64,000 nucleotides of DNA from Tolypeutes matacus (taxonomy: Eukaryota > Chordata > Mammalia > Cingulata > Chlamyphoridae), in assembly GCA_026826555.1 (NCBI GenBank), contig JAKSZT010054568.1, forward strand, positions 9,822,085-9,886,084. Direction: 5' to 3'. Shown here in pieces: positions 44,385-56,096 of the stretch. The notes beneath the pieces were generated by a model. That model was not told the DNA's origin. It did no database searches and saw nothing but the letters and a program-made list of their open reading frames with translations. The position numbers and the translations under genes were made by a program. Each line of letters starts with the position of its first letter. The stretch's first letter is position 1.

Positions 44385-46331
44385 AATATAGGTGTACTAA
44401 TAACTGATAGGCTGCATTATCTAGAATATGCCTGATGGGAAGACGTCCATGTGCAGGCGGCACCTGTGAGACTCTGCTTACACTTTACACGTGTGCTAAT
44501 TGGAAGACTTTCCCACAGACTAGTTCCTGGGTCTGGACATATCAAACCTTGTTTCCACTTCACTACCCACGTACTTCTGATGCTGCCCAGACTTGGGCAT
44601 GTCACGGTACAGCCACTGCACTTTTGATGTCCCAGCTCGGTGTGAGTTGGTGCAGTGAGGACGGGGGGATGGCCAGCCTACACCAGGGTGGCTACAATAA
44701 CTCACTGTGCCCAGAAGCGACTCCAGGCCGCGTAACGCTGTCTACGACACCTGTCTCTTCAGTTCAGCCTCTTACCTACAGCCATTCCAACACCATCGAA
44801 CACAAGGAAAATACCATGGCAGGGAAGCGGAAGCGAAAGAAGACGGCACTGTTAACTGATACGGGTTCAGGTATCTTTCTTTTGAAATGTTACCAAGACA
44901 CATGATCATGTCAGGACTTTCCCGGGGGACTTCCCAGGCCTTGGAAGAGGCTTGGACTGAAGCTCAAGCTCCATGGTAAGTCTGCCTCTGCCTGGAAGGG
45001 TTTTTCAACTCAGAACTCTACAAAAGTGACTGAGAATGGCTTAACCATGCTATTGAATGAGAGCCACTTGGAGGCTGGCTCCATTAGCACCTGGGGCAGC
45101 TCAGGAAATCATGTCCTGAGCGCACTTTCACACCGCTGGCAGGTAGAGGCAGCTGCGGCGGAGGTCCAGGAGCCTCATCTTCTGTCCACATGGAGCCCGC
45201 ACAGGCTGCTTCAGCTTCCTCACGCCGAGGCAGCTGGGTTCTAAGAGTGGACACCCCAAGAGAGAAAGCTAGGCGGATCCCATGTCACCTTTTAGCACCT
45301 GCTTCAGTCAAGTCACTGTACTCCATTGGTCAAGGCAGTCACAAAGGTCAACCAGGTTCAAAGGGCGGGGACACAAACCCAGCTCTTAAGAAGGATGTGG
45401 CAAGGTTACATTGTAGGACGAGCACGTGCGATGGGAAATGTTAGGGGCATCTCTGGCAAAAGCTATATGCCACATTTCTCCCACAGGCAACGGCATTTCA
45501 CTGCTGTCCCACATGCAAAGCATACCTATTCCCTCCCCCCAAGCCCCAGGTCTCATCCCACTGTGGCATCTGCTTGAAATCCATGAAATCATCCTGTAAA
45601 TCAGATCCAGGTACAGATGAGAATCCTCAGGTTCTCCTTGAGTACCATTGCTCTCGATTTGAAGACTTGGAAACAGAAGGACACGTTATCTGACAGGCCC
45701 AGGACCCTATTACAGAGGCTTCCTCCTAAAAAGGGCATAAAATGGAAGGCACATGGCCATCACCAGTTTCTGATGCTCAGAGGGGTATGTGCTGCCAATT
45801 CCTTGATTGGGGGTCAGTTTTATTACCTGGGAATGATTCTCCCTGGCATTTGGCTTTGCTTTCTGAATCATTCTTCTCTTTCTATAAAGTATAGCCCACT
45901 GTTTGCAGCCGAGTCCTTTCCTCAGCCTGCTTCTTTGACAATAAGTCCAGAGGCCTACGGACCTCTTTTTATTTTGTCCTCTCTCTGTCTCTTTCAGTTC
46001 AAACTGATAAAATTCTTTTAAAACTGTGGGCTTTGATGAATCAATTTATGATCCACTCCATTAGACAAAAGCCATACCCACGAATCTCTCTCTCTTTTCT
46101 CTCCCTTGGGCTCTTTGGGAGGCTGCTGGGGATACCCCATTAACATTTCTAGAAGCTCCTCCAGAGGGTCTGAAAGCACACCATGGAGGCCCTGAAAGGC
46201 CTCTGGTGTGTCAAAGGGTCCCTGGGGCACCCCCCAAATCCATCTGAGGCTCCACAAAGGGTTTTAGAGCCACAGCCTTGGCTTCATCTTTAGACCATAT
46301 TTTCTTGACCCCTAAGAGTTGTTCTTGGTTT
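44385..46331. other. unique DNA, no gene recognised
   Basis: A 156-codon open frame (44435-44905, plus) ends in a lysine/arginine-rich stretch (GKRKRKKT) but resembles no protein I know and has no splice or promoter context. The rest is featureless to me. Confidence 0.35.
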
Positions 46332-46340
46332 GGAAGTCAT

Positions 46341-46345
<5 letters not shown>

Positions 46346-46371
<26 letters not shown>

Positions 46372-46458
46372 TTTTACCGGGAGGTCCCGGGGATCGAACC
46401 CGGGTCCCTCCATATGGGAGACGGACGCCCAACCAGTTGAGCCACCTCCGCCCCCCAA
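46346..46458 (-). mobile_element. DAS-type SINE, short form
   Basis: Plus strand: a T-run of about 28, ATTTTACCGGGAGGTCCCGG, GGATCGAACCCGGGTCCC (reversed B box), ending TTGAGCCACCTCCGCC. A 14-bp perfect target-site duplication GGAAGTCATTTCTT lies at 46332-46345 and 46459-46472. The long T-run and intact promoter boxes indicate a young copy. Confidence 0.93.
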
Positions 46459-46472
46459 GGAAGTCATTTCTT

Positions 46473-47199
46473 GATTTGAGAATCATTTGCCGTATGGGCA
46501 GTCTGGGAGTGAGAAGTATTTTTATTTCAAACACATTAAGTCTTGGTCTCTTTAATATTTAAACAGTCATCAATGATGATGTCTTTCTGCTCTTTCATTT
46601 TTATTATAAGAAACTAGAAGAAACCAGGCAACGCCTTCTGCCCCCTACCTGGAAATTCCCAGACACATTTTCTAGTTTATAGGTTGCCACAGGTGATAGT
46701 GTTGTTAAAGCACGTGTCCTCACATAACCAGCTTTCCACGGCACTTGTCTCGCTTTCCTCCAGGGCCTCCAGGGCCTCCCTAACAGCCCCCTCAAGGCCA
46801 TTTGGCCTTTTGGGAGCAGGATCGGATCCCCAAGTCAGTGCTGCGTATTTTAGGTTTTTGTTACGGCAACACCTCACTTCTGGTATCAAAATCGGTTCGT
46901 TATCTACAGCTACCTCAAACTTAGTGGCTTAAAACAACCACCATGATTTATTTCACTCACGAAGCTGCAGTTTCGGTGAGACTCCGTGAGACAGCTTATC
47001 TCTGCTCCTATGTGGCATCAGCTGGATCATTTTCTCACTCGTTTCCTAAAGGAAATTCAAGTAGAAGCATGCCGGCCTTCTCACTGGACCCTCTGTGTCT
47101 CTTAGCCTTTCTTTCGTCATCCCCGTGCTGCATTCTGCATCATTGCTTCATACACCTTTGCACCAATTTTCCCCTTGGGGTTTTGCCTGCTCTGGAGCT
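46473..47199. other. unique DNA with a possible MaLR LTR relic
   Basis: At 46895-47060 the stretch CAAACTTAGTGGCTTAAAACAACC, then GATTTATTTCACTCACGAAGC, resembles a reversed MLT-type LTR. The rest is unrecognised. Confidence 0.35.
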
Positions 47200-47650
47200 T
47201 CATATAAATGGAGTCGTACAGGACGTACTCTTATTGTGCCTGGATTCAGGGTAATGATTTTGAGATTCACCTTGGTCGTTGTTCTCTTTCCTTCTATGAA
47301 TGTACCACAATTTGTTTATCTCTTTACCTGTTGATGGACAACTGGTTTTTCCCTCCCAGTTTGTTATTATTATGAATAAAGCTGCCATGAATATTATTCA
47401 CAGGACTTTTTTGTGAACATATGTTTTCATTTCTCTTGGGTAGTTACCTAAGAGTGGAATCACTGGATCATAGGGCAAGCTGATGCTTAATTTTACAAGA
47501 AAAAGTCAAATTATTTTCTGAAGCGTTTGTCCCATTTTACACTCTCACATGTAATACACGGAATTATGAGTTTTGTGCTCCACGTCCTTGCCAATGTGTA
47601 GTACTGTCTTTTTAAAAGGTCTGCCCATTCTAGTTGATTTGTTGTAGTAT

Positions 47651-47651
<1 letters not shown>
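47200..47651 (-). mobile_element. antisense L1 3' UTR, left part
   Basis: CATATAAATGGAGTCGTACAGG, TATTATGAATAAAGCTGCCATG, TTTTCATTTCTCTTGGGTAG and AGTGGAATCACTGGATCATAGG are in the order of the reversed L1 3' UTR. Interrupted by a DAS copy at about 47652. Confidence 0.85.
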
Positions 47652-47697
<46 letters not shown>

Positions 47698-47778
47698 CTT
47701 TAGGCGGTACCAGGATTGAGCCCAGGACCTCGTACACAGGAAGCAGGTGCTCAACCACTGAGCTATACCCACTCCCTC
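47652..47778 (-). mobile_element. DAS-type SINE with (CT)n tail, inserted in an L1
   Basis: Plus strand: (CT)20 at 47655-47694, then TTCTTTAGGCGGTACCAGG, reversed B box region GATTGAGCCCAGGACC, ending GCTATACCCACTCCC. GTTGTAGTATT at 47641 and GTTGTGGTTTT at 47779 are a likely target duplication with two mismatches. The A-rich tail has been replaced by a (GA)n microsatellite. Confidence 0.85.
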
Positions 47779-47895
47779 GTTGTGGTTTTAATGTGCATTT
47801 AACATGCTGACATCTTTCTCTTCTTTTCGAAGTGTCGAATTTTTTTGCCCAGTTTTTAAATTGGGTTGTTTGTTCTGTTAGATACATCTACTGCA
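47779..47895 (-). mobile_element. antisense L1 3' UTR, right part
   Basis: GTTGTGGTTTTAATGTGCATTT and CCCAGTTTTTAAATTGGGTTG continue the L1 after the SINE. Confidence 0.85.
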
Positions 47896-50109
47896 GATAT
47901 TTTCAACATGCTTTTATTTTAAAAAGAACATGTTAAACATGCTTTTAAAAACATTCTGTCACAATCGCTTCACCTTGACACATTAAATCTATTTATTTGT
48001 TACTTTTGTCTTCTCTACTAGAAAGCTCTGTCGCTTTGTACGGTGCTGCCAACTCGCACCCAGAACGCCGTCTGGCACCTGCTAGGCACTGAATAACTAT
48101 TTCTTTAAATGAACAGAAAAAGTCCAATCCTTCCTTTCTCAGTGGGATAATAGAGAGTAAACTGAAATTTCATTTTGAGGAAATATGCCTTAGCTTTGTC
48201 GACTGATATCCAAAATAAAATGTTGGAATACCTGCCTAGTAAAAAGGATTTGAAAGAATTGCCTGGGCAGAAGCAGCACTGGATTCTCACAAGGCTAAAG
48301 AAGATGCTGCAGGAAAATCATGCTGCTTTAGAGAGCTCTAAAGGCTATTGTCTTCAATCATTTTTTTTCTAGCCAGTTGAGCTTTTGAAGAGAGAAGTTG
48401 AAATTGTTGCCGCACCCAGAGTTACATAGCAAGTGGACAGCCATTACCTTACATGCACTCTTGGATAATGACGTTCATCAAGAGAAGTTTCTGAGAGTCA
48501 AAGAGAGGCTGCCATAACCGAGACAGCTATAAGCTTCTCTCGTCTTGCCCTAGAATAATTTGATAATCAGAATAAAACTCTTAGACTTTAACCCTTTGAT
48601 CATAATCAAATGCTTGTTTTGAAGTAATTTGGAGAAAGTGTCAAGTATCCCAACATATGATCTCTTCATTTATAAACCCAGCAGTGTCTGTGAATTACAT
48701 GGGAAGCGGTAATTGCCTTTCCGGTGGTTTCACAGTGTAAACCTTGCTGACACGGGCGCTGCCTCCCCAGCTCGGCGAGTCCTTGGGAACTGACCTACCG
48801 GTCTGTCGTGTCCGTCCAGTTCAGGATTCTGTCCTTGTTGATATCTGCAGGGTTCATTTAACTTGGTGCTCAATAACTTGGTTTAGTCTATGACTAGATT
48901 TGCCAACAGCTTTCTTAAATAGTTCTATATACTTACGCACATGTGTAAAATATGCTAAATTTCAGATGAAATAATATATATGTATAGCTACAAAATGGTT
49001 CTGGCATTAACTACTGGTTCTTGAAAAATTACCACCTGGGTAAGGCCCTCACCTGGATCCAGGATCACTTCCTGTCCAGGATTTTTGTCTACCTGAACGG
49101 CGCCCCCTGGAGTCGCCACAGTGAATGGTGCCCAGTAGAATGCTGCAACGTGGCCGTCCAGTGGTTCATCTCTCTGGACTCTACTATATTTTCCTCATTC
49201 TCTGACCAACAGCGTTCCAGTGTCAGGGCTGACAAGCTCCCTCTGCAGTGCTCTCATACTTTCCATTTGCAAATGCTCAAAGACCAGTCTTTAAAGACTG
49301 ATTGTTTGGTCTTCTACCCGAACAACAGAGTGTAGCAGCTCTTTTTATCCACGGCTTTGGCTGTGCATAATCTAAGCACCCCAAGGTCTGATAAGACTGT
49401 TAAAGTCCAGTGGGACTTTTCACCAGTGCTTCTAAGTGAGCAATTACAATGTTTACCGGTGGCTCTAACTGGGAAGAAGACTCTTCCAGACTGCGTCTTA
49501 CCTAGAAGATCTCTCTCATTTTGAGTTACCCTTAAATTACTGAATGTTTCTAAAGTTTTACTTAATGACTTCTGGCCACTGACTATAGTTTTGCTATTAG
49601 CAAGTGAGTTATATTTACAAACCAAGTTAAATTTACAAACCAGACGTGCCTCTCCTAATATTGTACCCCTAACACCTAACACAATGCTTGACACAAGCTG
49701 TTAATATTTTTTTAATCTGAATTAAAATAGAACTTTTTCAAGCTAGGTAATAAAAAGGTTGTGGTCTATTCTTAATGATTTTGGAGTAGAAACAATAGAT
49801 TGATGCACATCGAATTAAAATGCTAGTAATTTATCTGATCCATAAATAACTAAACAAATAATCTAATCTTTCAGTTTGCATTTAATAGAAATCCCTAGGA
49901 AACTGGTTGAAGTTTTATCTTAAATACTTTCTTTCTGATCAGCAAGACTCTAGGATGTTAGAGGAGCTCCCTGCATTGTCGAGATCCATTTCGGAAAATT
50001 TTCAGAACAGAAGAGGCAATAATGTGCTCTGAGTGTTTGGGCCATTATCTTAAATTTTTGATAGTAACTGATCAAATAATTTATTAATTAATATGAATGG
50101 AAATTTTCA
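47896..50109. other. unique DNA, no gene recognised
   Basis: A 104-codon plus-strand frame at 49021-49335 matches nothing I recognise and lacks exon signals. The remaining sequence is AT-rich with no clear repeat family. Confidence 0.35.
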
Positions 50110-50290
50110 GTTTAATCTGTGCCATCACATCAAGTGCTATCATCTGACCCTCACATCATTCTCGAAACTGTGTGATTTAGTTTCATTCCCATTTTGAAGA
50201 CATGGAAAACTGAGTCTCAGAAACAGAAAGTGGTTTGTCCAGATTTACTCAACTGGCAGGTATTCCTCTTCTAAAGCAATGTTCTTTCCA
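50110..50290 (-). mobile_element. MIR SINE, antisense
   Basis: TCATCTGACCCTCACATCATTC, TTTCATTCCCATTTTGAAGACATGG, AAACTGAGTCTCAGAAACAGAAAG and GGTTTGTCCAGATTTACTC match the reversed MIR nearly end to end. Confidence 0.7.
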
Positions 50291-51439
50291 CCACACCCCC
50301 TTGTCCATCTCAATACCATGAATGAAAATGGAATTGTTCATATGCACAGCCTGTTAATTCATAGTCCGGGATTGTATCGGTATTTGAGAGTCAAGGTTAC
50401 AAAGGGGAATAAGGCTCAGGTAATGCCGAGGCCCACCCCGTGAGAAGTGCCTGGTGGCAATGAGCAGAGCTGCTGCTGGAAATACAGATGGAGGCAGCAG
50501 TGGCTGGGGGGAGAGTCGGTGAACTTCTCACTCACCTGGCCATGCCACATTCCTCGGCTTATCTCCTTGGAGCCTGAGGCGCATAGCATGTGCGCAGAAA
50601 ATATTTACTGGGTGGAGAGATGGTTACAGGAAGAGTGAAGAAGGTGAGTCCTGGACCCCAGCATGGGTAGGAACTTCCCAGGGCATAGCAAGCAGAGGAA
50701 GCAACACCCTTCCCGTGCTGCTAGAGGTCACCTGTTGTATACTACGGCCACATCGGGTTGTCGTTGTTCCCTGGGGCAACGGGAGGGGGTTTCTTTGTAC
50801 ATTCTTTGGCGTTCTCCAGACCCAACCATTTTATTATGGAGGTGCTGTCAACTGGAGAAGTGAAAGAGCCCCACTTCCAGGAGGAACAAGCCTCAGAAAA
50901 ACACTGGAAGGTATTCTTCCTCTTCGCATTGGCTTAAACTGCACTTACCTTTCTGTTCCTACCAAGTGCTGCCCTTGAAAGAACGAGCTGTTTCCCAGTG
51001 ACTCGTTGAGAACACTGAGTGCCAGGCCACACGCTAATTAAGGCTTGTCACATACCATAGTGGCACCTAAGTAATACACCAATTAACAGTTACTTTAATT
51101 ATGCCACTTACATGAAATTAATGAAGAGTCTAGCTGATAAGAAATAAGAATCTGTACATTAGAGCAACACAGAACATTCATCAAGTTTCTGACGGAGCAG
51201 CCTTTGAGAAATCTGTTCCTCCCCATTGCCTAGTTAAAAAAAAAATTCTCGGGGATGGGGGTGGGAGAGTGGCTTTTTGTAAAATGAGCAGGAAATATAA
51301 GGAGGAAGGGTGCTCATTCGTCACTGTCAGACGGGCTGCAAGCAGAGGCGTCAATGCCTGAGACGCCGAGTTCAAATCTGCCCCTTTCCAGCTGTGCTCT
51401 TGGCAACTGGGAACAGAAGGGATCTTCCTCAACCCAGCA
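50291..51439. other. unique DNA, no gene seen
   Basis: No recognised repeat or exon. Confidence 0.4.
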
Positions 51440-51760
51440 AAGGGGATTTACCGAAAACCTACGGCTAACATCACGCTCAGTGCTTTCCCCCGAAAATCAG
51501 AAACAGGACCAGGATGTCCACGCTCACCACTTCTATTCAGCTTTGAACATTGGGGTTATAGTCAGTGCAGTGAGGCAAGGAAACAAAGAAGGCATCCAGA
51601 TTGGAAAGGAGGAAGTAAAGCCGTCTTTTTTTGCAGATAACTAATCATCCATGCAGAAAAGTCAACGAAATTTATAAAAATCTACTAGAACTAATGAGTG
51701 AGGTTTTCAAGGTTGCAGGATACAAGAACAATATACAAAATTAATTGTATCTCTAGATAG
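51440..51760 (+). mobile_element. L1 ORF2 fragment, sense
   Basis: AAAACCTACGGCTAACATCACGC, GACCAGGATGTCCACGCTCACC and GCATCCAGATTGGAAAGGAGG encode the L1 ORF2 reverse-transcriptase palm region (around the RQGCPLSPLLF-type block). The frame has a stop after TTTGCAGATAAC, where the catalytic YADD-like aspartates would be, so it is dead. Confidence 0.85.
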
Positions 51761-51774
51761 CTTAGGCAACTTTT

Positions 51775-51900
51775 GAACCTCACTGAGTCAGTTTTCTTAT
51801 CTACAAATTGGTGACGCAATTCTATGCTTTACAGAGATGCCTTGAAGGTTAGGAAAGTTTAGGATTCTAGCACAAGGCTCAGCAAATGTTGAGTCAGTCC
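51775..51900 (+). mobile_element. MIR SINE
   Basis: CACTGAGTCAGTTTTCTTATCTACAAATTGG, then GAGATGCCTTGAAGGTTAGG and AGGCTCAGCAAATGTTGAG, follows the MIR core and 3' end. Confidence 0.65.
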
Positions 51901-52074
51901 TTTCAAACAGTGTATCAGCGCCTCAACCTCCCAGACAAGCTGAGGTAACCGGAGGGAGAGCCACTTGTAGTGTCCCTTCTAGAGCTGGAAATCATGCAGA
52001 TGGACGAATGGTTAAGAGGGTCCCAGTCTGGGGGCTGAAACTTCCTAAGTGCGCTCTCTCTCATTCATAGGCCC

Positions 52075-52600
52075 TGCTCACACATACTTCCTTAGTCCAT
52101 GCCTGGACTTTCATAACAACCTCCTAAAAAGTGCTTCCAGCTACTGATCTTGCCGCCCTTCAATCCGGCCTCTCCTTGGTTGCCAGAGTGAACGCTTTAA
52201 AATGCAAAGCCGATCACCTCATTCCACTCTTTAAGCTCTTATGGCTCCTGATTGCTCCAAGAATTCAGCCCAAGCTCAGCCAGGCTCCTCACATATTCAG
52301 GCACTTCTTGGACTGAAGCACTTATACTTTTCCCAAAACACCAGGGATGTTCTTGCTTCCCAGCTTTTCCTCCATCTGCTTCTGCTTCCCAGAAGTCCTC
52401 TCCATTCCTACCAACCCCACCCCACCCATTGCTACCAGCTAGGCTCCAGGGAAAGTTGTACGTCCCTCTAGCTTGGCACTGACCACATTTTATTGTAACC
52501 TTCTATTTACTTTTGAGTAACTGGAGGACAGAGTCTTACTTTATTTGTCTCTGTGTCTCTTGTACCTTGCAGAGGGCTCTGAAAATATTTGCTGAAGACG
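52075..52600 (+). mobile_element. L2 LINE, long 3' fragment
   Basis: GCCTGGACTTTCATAACAACCTCC, AGAGTGAACGCTTTAAAATGC, CTCTTTAAGCTCTTATGGCTCC and AGCCAGGCTCCTCACATATTC, then TGGAGGACAGAGTCTTACTTTATTTG, are in L2 order through to the 3' end. One of the best-preserved old repeats in the window. Confidence 0.8.
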
Positions 52601-52867
52601 TTTGGAATCCTCTGCTTCCTGACATGCCTCTACCACTCCATCCAGACCTGACAATCCCTCCTTCTGCCACGAGGGCCACTATTCCTTCCAGTTTATTCCA
52701 TCTCAATATCTCCAGCCCAGCTGGAATCCCACCCCTTTCAGGAATCCTTCCCTGCTCCTTCTCTCCACGGGGTTCATGGTGGCCAGTTTTGCTGTCTGGA
52801 TGGCTCAGGATGGCTTCCTGGTTTTAGTCTTTGCTTTCTGTTCTTCTCTTAGCCCATGTTACCAACC

Positions 52868-52962
52868 TTGTGTGATGTTGAGAATCTCTCAGGGCACCTG
52901 TTATAAACGCAGATTCCTTTGCTGACTCTGCATCACCAGGTCTGGGTTAAGTCCAGGAATGG
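52868..52962 (-). mobile_element. MER5-like DNA transposon remnant
   Basis: CACCTGTTATAAACGCAGATTCC and GACTCTGCATCACCAGGTCTGGG resemble the MER5 (hAT-Charlie) non-autonomous element, whose consensus has a similar AAAACACAGATT and GATTCAGTAGGTCTGGG pair. The orientation is uncertain. Confidence 0.5.
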
Positions 52963-53360
52963 AGACAAGTATCCCAGTGACTTTTGTCATCAGGGAGGTT
53001 GGGAGAGGCAGTTTGTCGTTTGGACCATCGCATACACATATCAGTCTGGAACGACGGGGAAGTCATGCACTTTGTCCTTTCCCCTCCACCACAGCTCACC
53101 GTTGCTTCCCAAACTTCGGGTGACTCAGATTTCTCCATTTCTGAAACCAGCAGGGGTGCAGTGCTTTCAAGCTTTGTGCTTCTGTTCTACCTGGCTAGTT
53201 CCAGGGGTGTCAGGAACAAAGACTAGGGAAAAGCAGACTTTGACTTGAGGGGACAGTGGTTTGAAGGGAAGCCACTCTCATCCCCATTGTCACCTGGAAG
53301 ATAAACACACATGAGTAACTAAAGGAAAAAAATACACACACATGCACACACAAGAGAGTG
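52963..53360. other. unique DNA, no gene seen
   Basis: Nothing recognised apart from a short (AC)-rich stretch near 53330-53352. Confidence 0.4.
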
Positions 53361-53945
53361 TGTTGGTTTGAGTTTTTGATGTGGACCCCAGAAAATTATG
53401 TTTTTAAATTGAATCTGTTGTGAACCTTTGATTAGATTAGATCAGTTAAGGGGCAGTTTGATTATATTGCTCTAGTAGGATGTAGCCCAGGGTGGATCTT
53501 AATCCTCTTACTGAAGTCCTTTATAAATGGAAGAATAAAAATCTCAGACACAGAACAAAGCTGCAGTGACAGAGAAGAACCCAGAATCTGGAATCAATGG
53601 AACACAGAGGCTGAGAGGAACCAACTTTAACCCAAAGCTAAAAGAGACAAAGCCCAAAGGAGAAGGGAGAGACTAGCCATATGCCTGATTTCCCACAATT
53701 GAGCTTGGGGAGAAAGCGAGCCTGGAGAAGACGTCAGAGACTGGCAGAGCTGCCCTTGTGCCTCACCATGTGGCAGGAGTCCAGGATCACCAGCAGCCGA
53801 CTTTCTGTGATATGGCATCTGTGATGATTCTTGATTTGGACATTTCGACAGCCTCAGAATTGTAAACTTTTAACCTAATAAATTCCCATTGTAAAAGCCA
53901 CCCCAATTCTGGATTGCTCCCAGAAGGTTTTAGCAAACCAAAACA
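53361..53945 (+). mobile_element. solo LTR, family C
   Basis: It begins TGTTGGTTTGAG and ends CAAACCAAAACA, giving inverted termini. AATAAA lies at 53877-53882, about 65 bases from the end, as expected for an LTR in plus orientation. Flanks GAGTG (53356-53360) and GAGGG (53946-53950) are a 5-bp duplication with one mismatch. Internal phrases (TTTGATTAGATTAGATCAG, GTCCTTTATAAATGGAAG) are shared in kind with families A and B, suggesting related MaLR/ERVL-like origin. No proviral genes. Confidence 0.85.
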
Positions 53946-54119
53946 GAGGGAAAGAGAGAAATGAGGGAAAACTAGTCTTAACTGTTATCAAAACATAATG
54001 ATAGAAGGTAAAGTAGAAACATAAGTGTGAACACATGGATCAACAGAGAAGCGTGAGAGCAGAACTAACTCTAGAATGTAAGAGATATGCTGCAGGGGAA
54101 GAACCATTCAACAGATTAC
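53946..54119. other. unique spacer
   Basis: Short AT-rich interval between the LTR and the following antisense L1; nothing recognised. Confidence 0.35.
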
Positions 54120-54600
54120 GCAGGAATAGGTTATATAGATACTTTTTGCCATAACATATGTACAACACAAAATTCCCAATGTGACCACTACCATGCATAC
54201 AATTCAGGGAAACAAATTACACTCACCACACTGTGCTACCAACACCACCCTCCATTACCAAAAATCTTCAGCACCCCAAACAGTCACTGGGAGCCCATCA
54301 AGCAGTAGATCACCATTCTCACCCTTCTGAGCCCTTGGTATCCGTAACCCACTCTCTCTTTCCATGAATTCGCTTACTCTAGGTATTTCATGTAAGTGAA
54401 ATGTAAGGACACAATATTTGTCTTTTTGTGTCTGGCTTATTTCACTCAACATGAAATCTTCAAGCTTCATCTATGCCATAGCATGTATCAGGATGAGCAT
54501 CCTCCCTTTTTATGACGGAACAATATTCCACTTAATGGCGATACCACATTTTGTTCACCTGGCCATCCGCCGATGGGCACTTTCTAGCTTCATTCCAGTG
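54120..54600 (-). mobile_element. antisense L1 3' UTR
   Basis: AATGTGACCACTACCATGC, CCAACACCACCCTCCATTACC, TTCATGTAAGTGAAATG and TTTTTATGACGGAACAATATTCC follow the reversed L1 3' UTR. At about 54600 it switches directly to ORF2 sequence, so the intervening part is missing or a second L1 starts. Confidence 0.8.
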
Positions 54601-55560
54601 TGGCCAGAGAAGATACTTAGTACTATTTCAATCTTTTAAAAATTATTGGGACTTTTTTTTTCTATTCTGGAGAATGATCCATATGCACTTGAGATTAATG
54701 TGTATTCGCTGTTGTTGGGTGAAGTGCCCTATATACATTTGTTAGGTTGGTTGGTTTATAGTATTGTTAAAGTCCTCTATTTCCTATTCATCGCAGCCTA
54801 GATGGCCTATCCATTCTTAAGAGGGGTGCATTGAAGTCTCCAGCTATTAATGCAGAACTGCCTGCTTCTCCCTTTATTTCTGTCATATATTTTGAGGGTT
54901 GATTTCTGAGCTCTCAGTTTGATTCCATTGGTCCATATGCCTGTCCTTGTAAAAGTGACATGCTGTTTTTATAACTGTGGCTTTGTCATAAGTTTTAAGA
55001 CAGGAAAGTGTGAGTCATCCAACTTCATTCTTGTTCACAAGATAGTGTTGGCTTCAGGGCCCCTTACCTTTCGATATAAATTTGATGGTTGAATTTTCCA
55101 TTTCTGAAAATAAGGCCATTGGAATTCTGACTGGGATTGCATTGAATCTGTAAATCACTTTGGGTATATATGACATCTTAACATTATTTAGTCTTCCAAT
55201 CCATGACCACAGAATGTCCTTCCCTTCGTTTAGGTCTTCTTTGATTTCTTTTGGTAATATTTTATAGTTTTCTGTGTACAAGTCCTTACTACCTTGACTA
55301 AATTTATTCCCAGATACTTGATTCTTTAAGGGGCTTGTTTGATTCTATTTTTAATTTCTATATTTTTATTGAAATTCTCATTATGGTTACATTTCGTTTT
55401 TCTGATTTCCTTTAGTTCTTTGTCCATATTTTCCTTTAGCTTTTTTGAGCATTTTTAAGACAGATTTTTAAAAATGTGCTATGCCCAATGTCTTGTCTTC
55501 CTTGTTAATAATTTCTGTAGCTTTCATTCCTTTGAACGTGCCATCTATTTCTGATTCTTT
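54601..55560 (-). mobile_element. antisense L1 ORF2 fragment
   Basis: TGTGGCCAGAGAAGATACTTAG, GTGTATTCGCTGTTGTTGGGTG and CCATTGGTCCATATGCCTGTCC are reversed ORF2. On the minus strand at 55054-55281 a 75-codon frame survives that reads as the C-terminal ORF2 segment containing KEIKEDLN, SWIGRLNNVKM and PKVIYRFNAIP, motifs well known in mammalian L1. Frames are broken on either side, so it is a dead copy. Confidence 0.92.
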
Positions 55561-56096
55561 GTATGCTTTGTGATTTTCTTTCTTGAAATCTGCACATTTG
55601 CATGTCTTAACGTGGTAACTCTGGCAATTAGATTCTCACCCTTTCATGAGGCCCCTCTTCCAGTTCAGAGACCCCAACACCATGCCAATGGTGCCCCCTT
55701 CAGCCCACGGGGCCAGTCCTTTGAGCTGAGTAAAGACCCACCCCACTCCCAGCCTGGGGTTCATCTCTGACCCATTTTCCTTTGAAACTCAAAGTTTTAA
55801 ATGGACCAAACTCTTCCCTTTGTCCCCTCACCTTCGGGGTGGCGTGCCATTTCCTGTGTTGTGAACTCCACAACACTGTTAGAGTTCCCTTTGTATCCTT
55901 TCCATTTCCCAATAAATTTTTTATCTACTTAATTCTTCTTTACATAAATTCTCTGTGTTCAGAGAAACGGCGTGAGTTTTGTTTCCTACTTGGACTCTGA
56001 CTGACGCAGCTCATCACGGCCCCCTAGATATGCCCCACCCATAGCCTAGCAGTGTCAAAGTTTGGGATCCACCTGGACAGCTTCAGGCTTTGGAGC
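55561..56096. other. unique DNA, no gene seen
   Basis: No exon recognised. 56040-56090 (AAAGTTTGGGATCCACCTGG) may be a worn MER5-type scrap. Confidence 0.35.

Noticed and set aside
49021..49335. 104-codon frame as an exon
   Set aside because: No flanking splice sites or homology that I can identify. Frames of this length are expected by chance in a window of this size.
55054..55281. Functional reverse-transcriptase gene
   Set aside because: Only 75 codons of L1 ORF2 C-terminus remain open, with broken frames on both sides and no 5' part.
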